NCBI GenBank assembly: GCA_905372235.1 | Contig: CAJPOF010000060.1 | Location: 1-13,288 of the forward strand | Direction of reading: 5' to 3' | Source of the DNA: an uncultured Treponema sp. | GTDB lineage: Bacteria > Spirochaetota > Spirochaetia > Treponematales > Treponemataceae | DNA length: 13,288 nt | Shown: positions 6,262 to 12,574 of the stretch, one piece after another | Position numbering within the stretch: the stretch's first letter is position 1 | Layout: every line of letters starts with the position of its first letter | The notes under the pieces: model-generated | The model's input: the letters and a program-made list of their open reading frames with translations, nothing else | Told to the model about the DNA's origin: nothing | Databases searched by the model: none | Translations under genes and position numbers: made by a program

Positions 6262-6855
6262 ATGAAAAAGAGCAATTTTTTAGTCGGTATATTGATTACG
6301 GTTGTGGGGCTTTTGCTTTTAATCGTTCCCAGACAGTGCGCAAAAGCAATCGTGATTCTTCTTGGTGTGGAAGCCATTGCGAACGGAATCTACAATTTAA
6401 TGTATACAAGAAAACTTGTTCCCGATTCGGCTTTCCAATTCACTGTCATATGCAGGGGGATGCTGAGCCTTGTAATCGGTCTTTTGGCGTTCTTCCTTCC
6501 TTTGAAGTTCATGAAAACCGTGGAATCCATTTGGACTGTCGTTCTTTATGTGCTTGCGATTTATCTTATTGTTGGCGCTGCGCTGGAACTTTTTGCGATG
6601 GGAAAAATCCGAGACGCTGAAGTTGACAGAAAACAATACATTCTTGAGGCGTTGATTTCGATTGTTGCCGCTCTGATTCTTTTTATCGTTCCGGCAGAAA
6701 AGATTGGAAATGCGATATTGCGGATTGCAGGGCTTATTATGTCGCTTGCAGGCGGCGTATATGTTTTTTATGCGTGGAAGAATCGCCCGATAGTGCAGGA
6801 ACCGGTTGAGGTCGTAAATGAAATCAGTGGTGAGATTGAGACGAACGGCGAATAA
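6262..6855 (+). CDS. DUF308/HdeD-like six-helix membrane protein
   Basis: Integral inner-membrane protein of 197 residues. Six hydrophobic segments are visible at about 4-23, 29-47, 63-81, 89-112, 125-144 and 149-171. They are arranged as repeated pairs ending in short IVP or FLPL turns, the pattern of the DUF308/HdeD family. The last 25 residues are hydrophilic and acidic, probably cytoplasmic. HdeD is linked to acid resistance in Escherichia coli, but the molecular role of the family is not known and should not be transferred. The ATG at 6262 has GAGG (6252-6255) six bases upstream; the in-frame ATG at 6250 has no such site. It is the first gene of a three-gene series, with 25 bases before the next gene. 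No catalytic residues are apparent. Confidence 0.8.
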   Translation: MKKSNFLVGILITVVGLLLLIVPRQCAKAIVILLGVEAIANGIYNLMYTRKLVPDSAFQFTVICRGMLSLVIGLLAFFLPLKFMKTVESIWTVVLYVLAIYLIVGAALELFAMGKIRDAEVDRKQYILEALISIVAALILFIVPAEKIGNAILRIAGLIMSLAGGVYVFYAWKNRPIVQEPVEVVNEISGEIETNGE

Positions 6856-6880
6856 GAGTCTGTAAAATCGGGAAAGTCAT

Positions 6881-7522
6881 ATGTTGTTTATCGAAAAAGA
6901 CGAAGTTTTCGGCTGGGAAGCGGCAATAAGAGGAATGCGCAATTCATTCAACAGCTGGGAAAAAAGCGACAGCAAAATCGGTGCTGACGGAAAATATATT
7001 GTCGGGAATGCGGACTTGGATTTGATGCTAAGGCTTTCAAAATCGGGTCCCAGCCATGCAAAATTTTTGCGCTACATTACGGTGAGTTTTGATGTTACTG
7101 CTCCTCGTTACTGGTGGGCGGAAATGGATACGTACAAGGTTGGAACCGTCCGCAACAGTTGTTCGACCATGCATAAAATCCAAGCCAAGGAATTTGTCAG
7201 GGAGGATTTCAGCTGCGAGCATCTTGACGAAAAATCGCTTGAGGCTTTGGATTTTCTTATAACGACGATGAACGCCGCCAGGGACAGGTTCAATAACGGT
7301 GGAAAAAATAAGGCTGACTGGTGGCAGATGATTCAACTTCTTCCGGCAAGTTTCAATCAGAAAGCGACATTGCTTTTGAACTATCAGGTTCTTCAGAACA
7401 TATATTTTACACGCAAGGCTCACAGGCTTGACGAATGGCATACATTTTGCCGATGGATTGAAAATCTTCCGCATTCGTGCTTGATTTTTGGAGAAAAGGA
7501 TTCTAAAGCCGATAAGGAATAG
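6881..7522 (+). CDS. ThyX-like protein lacking the RHR flavin/dUMP signature
   Basis: Soluble 213-residue protein. Several blocks resemble flavin-dependent thymidylate synthase ThyX (usually about 210-250 residues). SHAKFLRYI (58-66) sits where ThyX has its LEHxxFTF block. LLPASF (153-158) with N167, L171 and R178 further on matches the C-terminal LPxS...N...L...R block. In ThyX the hallmark is RHR, seven residues, then serine. Here Y85-K86-V87, seven residues (GTVRNSC) and S95 occupy that place, and S-x-R-Y becomes S-T-M-H. The fold may thus be kept while FAD and dUMP contacts differ, so thymidylate synthase activity should not be assumed. The RGMRNSFNSWEKSDS opening (17-31), the WW pair at 78-79 and the SCSTMHK block look like conserved features of a separate subgroup, though I cannot name it. 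It lies between a membrane protein and rel, with GGGAAAG before the ATG at 6881. Homology is inferred from motif order only. Confidence 0.55.
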   Translation: MLFIEKDEVFGWEAAIRGMRNSFNSWEKSDSKIGADGKYIVGNADLDLMLRLSKSGPSHAKFLRYITVSFDVTAPRYWWAEMDTYKVGTVRNSCSTMHKIQAKEFVREDFSCEHLDEKSLEALDFLITTMNAARDRFNNGGKNKADWWQMIQLLPASFNQKATLLLNYQVLQNIYFTRKAHRLDEWHTFCRWIENLPHSCLIFGEKDSKADKE

Positions 7523-7542
7523 GCGAAAAGTCTGCTTGCTTC

Positions 7543-7547
7543 GGAGG
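7543..7547 (+). promoter_or_regulatory. GGAGG ribosome binding site selecting a TTG start for rel
   Basis: GGAGG is followed two bases later by one TTG (7550) and eight bases later by a second in-frame TTG (7556). Only the second has workable spacing. There is no ATG near, so rel appears to start at UUG, which usually lowers translation. Confidence 0.65.
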
Positions 7548-7555
7548 TTTTGGCT

Positions 7556-9382
7556 TTGAGTGAGGTATCTGTATTCAAGTCTGATGCTGACGACAGGGAT
7601 GCCCTGATAGCGGAATTTTTTGAAAAATTTCCGTTCTATAGTGCCGATGACAGGAAAAGGATTTTGGAAGCTTGGGCTTTCTTGCTTGAGATTTCAGGGG
7701 ATTCTAAAAATCCTGATGGAGAGCCGTATTATATTCATCCGTTAAGGCTTGCTTTCATTCTTGCGGAAGGCGAATTTGATGTCGACACTGTGATATCCGC
7801 GCTTCTTCACGGAACTCCGTCAAAAGGAGTCTCGAAACCGACGATTGAGGAAAAATTCGGTCGGGAAGTTTCTAAGATAGTCTTCGGGGCGGCAAAATTC
7901 ATCAATATTCCGGTAGAAACGTCCAAAACCCTTCTTCAAGCGGATGCAATCAGAAAAATGCTTTTTGCGATGACCGACGATGTTAGAATCATTTTTCTGA
8001 AACTTTCGGACAGGCTTGACAGAATCCGAAACATAAAGTCTTTTGCACCTGAACTTCAGAAGGCTCTCGCTACGGAAGTCATAGATATATGGGCGCCGCT
8101 TGCCGACAGGCTTGGAATGCAGACAGCCAAGAACGAGTTAGAAGACCTTAGCCTGAAGTACACGAATCCGTCGGCATATAAGCAGATAAAAAATGTCATT
8201 TCCCAAAAAAAGGAAGAAAGGGCGGCGTATTTGGAAAATGCCGTAAACACAATAAAATTGGCGGCGGAAAAACAGCGGATTCAGGTTTCAATCACAAGCA
8301 GAGCAAAGCATTTTTACTCAATCTATCAGAAAATGAAAAAAAGGAACAAAGATGCGGGCGAACTTTACGACCTTCTTGCTTTGCGCCTGATTTGCCAGCA
8401 CAAGAGCGACTGTTATACTTTGATAGGGATTGTTCACGGGCTTTGGCAGCCGTTGGAAGGACGGTTCAAGGATTATATTGCGATGCCAAAGTCGAACGGA
8501 TATCAGTCGCTTCATACAACGGTGATGTGCGACGGTCGCCCTCTTGAAATCCAAATTCGGACGGAAAAAATGCACGAATTTGCCGAGCACGGGGTTGCCT
8601 CGCACTGGCTTTACAAAAAGGGAACGAACCGTGATGTTGTGGACGTAAAAAATCTTGAGATTTTCAATCAACTTTCAAAAATCAAGGAAGCAAAAATTCC
8701 CGATGACGAGATTTTTCAGAACTACAAAAATGAACTTTTGGCGGACGAGATAGTTGTTTTCACTCCAAAGGGCGATGTCAAGAAACTTCCGATTGGCTCT
8801 ACGGCGATAGATTTTGCCTACTCGATTCATTCTGCGATTGGAGAAAAAATTGTTGGCGCAAAGGCTGACGGAAAAATCATTCCGCTTTCTATGGAATTGA
8901 AAAACACGCAGATTATAGAAATTCTCACCAATCCTAATGCCCATCCGACCCAGAGCCAGCTGAAACTTGTAAAGACATCGAAGGCTCATCAGAAAATACA
9001 TTCATGGCTGGCGGCGAATGATCCTACATTCGTGGACAGGGAGGCTCAAGCCAAAATCGAAGCGGAACATCTTTTGCGCTCGCAGGAAGCTCTGTCGGTT
9101 CAGAATGAAAGAAGGGCGCACAAGAAGGGAACGGGCTTTGATTCTTCAAAAGAAGTCTCCGTGGCAGGAAAGGTTAGGATAGGGGACACCTCGAATGTTT
9201 TTATGACATTTGCAAAATGCTGCAATCCTAAATATCCTGAACCAATAGCAGGATATGTTTCCCGGAACAGAGGAATTACGGTCCATCGTTCCGACTGCCT
9301 TACATATCACAGAATCCAGGATTTGGAAAGACGGAAAATCGATGTTGAGTGGGACGAAAAATCCGTTCCGCAAAAAAAATAG
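7556..9382 (+). CDS. rel: RelA/SpoT-family (p)ppGpp synthetase with degenerate hydrolase domain and no ACT domain
   Basis: Makes the alarmone (p)ppGpp from ATP and GTP or GDP. The 608-residue protein has, in order, an HD-fold domain (about 40-190), synthetase (about 232-345), TGS (about 398-460), a helical linker and a zinc-finger/RIS domain (about 536-590; C555, C556, H577, C581). It then stops, without the final ACT/RRM domain of the usual 720-740-residue enzymes. The synthetase looks intact: D272 in YDLLA, Y316 in GYQSLHTT and E331 in LEIQIRT. It bears RFKD (303-306), the RXKD signature of bifunctional Rel/SpoT enzymes. The HD domain keeps H61, H85 and D152, but the HD pair is HG (G86), the catalytic ED pair is S89-K90, and the metal-ligand Asn position is R156. 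Hydrolysis is therefore probably lost. The start is a TTG chosen by the ribosome binding site. It is the last gene of the DUF308-ThyX-like-rel series and converges with the phosphoesterase lipoprotein gene. Confidence 0.92.
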   Translation: MSEVSVFKSDADDRDALIAEFFEKFPFYSADDRKRILEAWAFLLEISGDSKNPDGEPYYIHPLRLAFILAEGEFDVDTVISALLHGTPSKGVSKPTIEEKFGREVSKIVFGAAKFINIPVETSKTLLQADAIRKMLFAMTDDVRIIFLKLSDRLDRIRNIKSFAPELQKALATEVIDIWAPLADRLGMQTAKNELEDLSLKYTNPSAYKQIKNVISQKKEERAAYLENAVNTIKLAAEKQRIQVSITSRAKHFYSIYQKMKKRNKDAGELYDLLALRLICQHKSDCYTLIGIVHGLWQPLEGRFKDYIAMPKSNGYQSLHTTVMCDGRPLEIQIRTEKMHEFAEHGVASHWLYKKGTNRDVVDVKNLEIFNQLSKIKEAKIPDDEIFQNYKNELLADEIVVFTPKGDVKKLPIGSTAIDFAYSIHSAIGEKIVGAKADGKIIPLSMELKNTQIIEILTNPNAHPTQSQLKLVKTSKAHQKIHSWLAANDPTFVDREAQAKIEAEHLLRSQEALSVQNERRAHKKGTGFDSSKEVSVAGKVRIGDTSNVFMTFAKCCNPKYPEPIAGYVSRNRGITVHRSDCLTYHRIQDLERRKIDVEWDEKSVPQKK

Positions 9383-9428
9383 CGCAGATTATGAAAAATG
9401 TGCTGCGCAATATGGAAAAACAATTTAT

Positions 9429-9456
9429 AAAATCCTTGGAGATTTTGTTTTCTTGT
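9429..9456 (+). terminator. Possible terminator after rel
   Basis: AAAATC (9429-9434) and GATTTT (9441-9446) form a 6-bp stem with a six-base loop, followed by a T-rich tail. It lies in the 82-base gap between convergent genes. A second stem nearer the stop codon, GCGCAG/CTGCGC (9382-9387 with 9403-9408, 15-base loop), has no T-tract. Both are modest. Confidence 0.35.
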
Positions 9457-9464
9457 TCGTTTAT

Positions 9465-10364
9465 TTAGTCCGGATTTGGAAGGCTTTTGAATTCAAAGGA
9501 ATACCGCTTTTGGTCTTCGTCTACATGAAGAATTCCCCATGAGCGTTTTGCAAAATACCCTCCGAGTGTATATTCGGTGAATGTGCCAAAATCGTGTGTT
9601 CTTTCTATGTGTGTGTGTCCGGTGAAGATGCCTTTTACATTGTTTTTGGCAAATGCCGAAAGAAGCTGGTTTCTTTCGGTTGAATCCTGCATGGTGAAGT
9701 AAAACCAGTCGTCGGCGTAGAACGGAACGTGCGCGAACACGAACTTTATCTTGTCGTCCTTTTTCATATCGTTAATCAGTAGGGTGCTTTGTTTTTTTCC
9801 GAGCGTGTTGCTTGCAGAATCTATGAAATACCAGCTGAAGTTTTTTGTGGAAAATTTATATAAAGCCTCGTGCGGAAAAAGGATTTCCTTGAAATGTCTC
9901 CAGCCGGAATTATAAAGGTCATGGTTTCCGACTACATTATATGTTTTTATGTTGAATCTGTTTTTAAGTTCTTCCGTCAGCTGGCTTTTGTAGGCTTCAA
10001 GTTCAGTCTTGTAGCCGTGTTCGGCTATGTCGCCCAGCGAAATTGCAAAGAGCGGCTTTTCTGCCATATTGTTTATTTCGGTAAAAAAATCTTCTTCTCT
10101 TCTTTTTCGTTTTTGGTTTTCCGCTCCAAAATGCACGTCGCTCATTATCAGGACGGAATATTTCCCGCTGGCAGGAATATGAGGTTTTTCAGAATCATCT
10201 ATCTTATTTAATTTGCCTGCCCTTTTGTCCACGGAATCGTTCCTGTAAAGGAATTCTTGCAGGGCGTATTGGCAGGAAGTCATCAGCGGCGCAAACGCAA
10301 AGATTAAAAACAGTGCTGCGCAAAAATAATTCTTATTCGTTTTTTTTATCTTTCCGTTTCTCAT
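9465..10364 (-). CDS. Calcineurin-like metallophosphoesterase lipoprotein
   Basis: Predicted lipoprotein of 299 residues with an exported metal-dependent phosphoesterase domain. The N-terminus has a basic stretch (KIKKTNK), a hydrophobic core and PLMTSC, giving C31 as the lipidation site, a relaxed lipobox as is common in spirochaetes. The catalytic blocks are complete: D76 and H78 in SDVHFG, D112 in GDIAEHG, N147 and H148 in VGNHDLY, H212 in HVPFY, and H250/H252 in GHTHIER. It should act in the periplasm or at the cell surface on phosphomonoesters, phosphodiesters or nucleotides; the substrate cannot be told. The ATG at 10364 has GGAG eight bases upstream inside the end of the preceding gene, whose stop is only two bases before it, so translation is probably coupled. 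A TTG at 10370 is too close to the GGAG. It is the last gene of the minus-strand operon. Confidence 0.85.
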   Translation of the reverse strand: MRNGKIKKTNKNYFCAALFLIFAFAPLMTSCQYALQEFLYRNDSVDKRAGKLNKIDDSEKPHIPASGKYSVLIMSDVHFGAENQKRKRREEDFFTEINNMAEKPLFAISLGDIAEHGYKTELEAYKSQLTEELKNRFNIKTYNVVGNHDLYNSGWRHFKEILFPHEALYKFSTKNFSWYFIDSASNTLGKKQSTLLINDMKKDDKIKFVFAHVPFYADDWFYFTMQDSTERNQLLSAFAKNNVKGIFTGHTHIERTHDFGTFTEYTLGGYFAKRSWGILHVDEDQKRYSFEFKSLPNPD

Positions 10365-10366
10365 TT

Positions 10367-11086
10367 TCAAATCTCCATGGTCAGAAATGTTCTGAACCTT
10401 GCGCTGTTCATATTTGCGCTTAGCGTGAACATATCTACGTATTGCATTTCAAGTTCTGCACCTGCGCTGAGTTTTGGAAGGATGCGGACGGAAACTTTTA
10501 TCTCAAAGTCGGGAGCGAAAAACAGCATGTAACGATAAAATGAATATGAGGATAAAGTAAATTCTATCGAAACCCTGTCTATCGGTCTGTAACCGAAGCC
10601 GAACTTCAACGCCATATCATTGTCGCCGAACCATGGAAGATGTCCGTCGTTTGTCTTTATCGCCGTGGATTTTCTCATGTACAGAATGCTGAACGAAGCG
10701 TCGATTTTTTTTAGGGAATCGTACCTGAAAAAAAGCCCTGTAAGAAAGTCGATCTCCGAGAATGAGTCAAAACCGTTCCTGTAATGGAGTATTATGCCCG
10801 TACCTAAGTTGAAATATTTAAAAAGGGTGGGGCAATAGTTTATTTCGTGCGTGATGTCGAGCGTTTCGGGAAAAACTTGGATTCCGGCTTTTACTATAAG
10901 TTCCTTTTTGTCAAATACCGACGAGAGGTCAAGCCCCACCGCTCTTGGTGCAAAATCCGAGCCGCCTTCAATGCCGATTCCGCCTGTGAAGCCGAGTTTG
11001 TAGTCCTTCGAGATGAAGGTTACGTTTTTCGAAAATATAAAAAATGATTGAAACAATATACAGATTATTGCGATTCTTTTTTTCAT
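10367..11086 (-). CDS. Exported protein, probable outer-membrane beta-barrel, function unknown
   Basis: The 239-residue protein starts with a clear signal peptide (MKKR, then a hydrophobic stretch to about residue 18, with likely cleavage near FIFS). The mature part is made of alternating hydrophobic/aromatic and polar residues in strand-length runs, for example ASFSILYMRK, LKFGFGYRP, IEFTLSSYSFYRYML and SAGAELEMQY. Glycines and aromatic girdle-like residues fit an outer-membrane barrel of about 8-10 strands. There is no lipobox cysteine and no enzyme motif. The last residue is Ile, not the Phe usual in Gram-negative porins, which is not decisive for spirochaetes. The start at 11086 has AGGA eight bases upstream. 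It lies nine bases after the U32 gene and two bases before the phosphoesterase lipoprotein gene, so the two exported proteins may work together. Barrel topology is inference. Confidence 0.65.
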   Translation of the reverse strand: MKKRIAIICILFQSFFIFSKNVTFISKDYKLGFTGGIGIEGGSDFAPRAVGLDLSSVFDKKELIVKAGIQVFPETLDITHEINYCPTLFKYFNLGTGIILHYRNGFDSFSEIDFLTGLFFRYDSLKKIDASFSILYMRKSTAIKTNDGHLPWFGDNDMALKFGFGYRPIDRVSIEFTLSSYSFYRYMLFFAPDFEIKVSVRILPKLSAGAELEMQYVDMFTLSANMNSARFRTFLTMEI

Positions 11087-11095
11087 TCTTAAATC

Positions 11096-12562
11096 CTATC
11101 TTCCAAAATCTCTTATTTCGCCCGCATTGTATTCGGGGTCTTCCAGACGTATCAAAGTTCCTTTCGCAAGTTTTTCTTTTGTGTATATTAAGCAGTCGTG
11201 TCCGTCGCAAACCCAAGTTCGTTCCGTGCCGTTTTCGGGATTTACAAGAATCCATTCTCGCTCTTCTTGAGTTCCGTTTGCCGGACGGCTACAAACAATA
11301 TCAGGTGAGATGAATTCTATCAAGTCCTCGTTTTTTATCATGTTCAATGGTAGGATTTTGTGCATTGTCCAGCCATCTCTTTTTTTTACGATTTCGGGAT
11401 ATTTTTCAGGATGCAGCATTCGGTCTTTTTGGCGGATTTCCCTTGCTTTTGGGTGCATGGCTTCAAGTTCCGCCTTTTTTTGGGAGAGGAATGTTTTTGC
11501 AGATTCAAAAATTTTTTCTTCCTCGTTTTCGGAAAGTTCGTCCAAAACTTCCGCTGCAAGAATGTAGCGAGAATCCGTTGCACCGCTTACGGTTTTGTCC
11601 GCCTCGGAGCGGCTGTAGTAAAAACCCGTGCCGCTTTCCCTGTGGCTCACGTTTTCAAGGTCGTCGATGAACGGCTTTGCTTCCTCTTTGCTTATCTTTC
11701 CTTCGAGTGCGTCGAGCGCCTTTCTGTATGCTCGGGTTACGATTGCAACGTAATACACGCTTTTCATGCGGCCTTCGATTTTTATGGAATCAAGACCGGC
11801 ATCCTGCATGTCTTTAAGATGCTCTATCATTTTTATGTCCTTGCTTGAAAGGACGGCTGTGAAATTTTCGCCTTCGTAGACGGGAAAATATTCGTCCGGT
11901 CTTTTGTGCTCCCTTAACGCAAGAGTTCCGCTTTCCGCAAGAGCTTTCGGATCTTTTAGAATGTCAAAGTCCCAGCGGCAGGTGTGGCTGCACGCTCCTG
12001 CCTGTGCGCTTCGTCCGGTGAGGTATGCGCTCATAAGGCATCTACCTGAATATGCGATGCACATTGCTCCGTGGCAGAACGCTTCCAGTTCCATGTCGGG
12101 AACGGCATCTTTTATTTCTCTGATTTCTTTGAGCGAAGCTTCTCTTCCCAAAACGATTCTTGAAAAGCCCATGGATTTGTAGATTTTTACCGCCTCGCTG
12201 TTCACGCAGGAAGCCTGTGTGCTTAGGTGCAACGCCGCATTCGGAAAATTTTTCTGAAGAAGCGGAACTATGCCTATGTCCTGAACGATGAATGCGTCTA
12301 TCGGATATTTTTTGAAGTAGTCTATGTTGTTTTCAAGGCTTTTTATGTCTGCGTTGTGAAACGATATGTTCAGCGCACAGTGAAGTTTTTTTCCCGGAAA
12401 CTGATTTTTAAGTTCGTTCACACGTTTGTATTCGTCGTCGTAGAAGTTGTCTGCTTTTACCCTGAGCGAAAAACGTTTTAGTCCGATATATGCTGCATCC
12501 GCTCCGTAGGCGTATGCGTAGTAAAGTTTTTCGACGTTTCCGGCAGGCGAAAGAAGTTCCAT
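11096..12562 (-). CDS. trhP: U32 'peptidase' family protein, TrhP-like tRNA hydroxylation factor
   Basis: Cytoplasmic U32-family protein of 488 residues. Although named peptidases, the studied bacterial members act in RNA hydroxylation: TrhP (YegQ) for ho5U34 in tRNA, RlhA (YdcP) for C2501 in 23S rRNA. The opening MELLSPAGN, the GADAAYIG and FSLRVKADNF blocks, and the U32 signature E160-x-F-x-x-G-A-M-C-x4-G-x-C-x-M-S (160-178) are present. C168, C175, C191 and C195 match the four cysteines proposed as iron-sulfur ligands. A later DSIKIEGRMKSVYYVA block also matches YegQ. Length (TrhP about 450, RlhA about 650) favours TrhP; the sub-family is inference. The linker at about 335-400 is lysine- and glutamate-rich and looks lineage specific. 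AGGA ten bases before the ATG at 12562 overlaps the stop of the upstream gene. It is in the middle of the four-gene minus-strand series. Confidence 0.85.
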   Translation of the reverse strand: MELLSPAGNVEKLYYAYAYGADAAYIGLKRFSLRVKADNFYDDEYKRVNELKNQFPGKKLHCALNISFHNADIKSLENNIDYFKKYPIDAFIVQDIGIVPLLQKNFPNAALHLSTQASCVNSEAVKIYKSMGFSRIVLGREASLKEIREIKDAVPDMELEAFCHGAMCIAYSGRCLMSAYLTGRSAQAGACSHTCRWDFDILKDPKALAESGTLALREHKRPDEYFPVYEGENFTAVLSSKDIKMIEHLKDMQDAGLDSIKIEGRMKSVYYVAIVTRAYRKALDALEGKISKEEAKPFIDDLENVSHRESGTGFYYSRSEADKTVSGATDSRYILAAEVLDELSENEEEKIFESAKTFLSQKKAELEAMHPKAREIRQKDRMLHPEKYPEIVKKRDGWTMHKILPLNMIKNEDLIEFISPDIVCSRPANGTQEEREWILVNPENGTERTWVCDGHDCLIYTKEKLAKGTLIRLEDPEYNAGEIRDFGR

Positions 12563-12574
12563 ATATAATTTTTC

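Noticed and set aside
6881..7522. Calling this gene a functional thymidylate synthase (thyX)
   Set aside because: The RHR residues needed for flavin and dUMP binding are absent, so only fold-level similarity is claimed.
7550..7552. TTG at 7550 as the rel start
   Set aside because: It lies two bases after GGAGG. The in-frame TTG at 7556 has normal spacing.
9255..9542. Frameshifted continuation of rel encoding the missing ACT domain
   Set aside because: The other-frame translation shows no ACT-like pattern, and the convergent phosphoesterase gene begins 82 bases after the rel stop, leaving no room for the domain.
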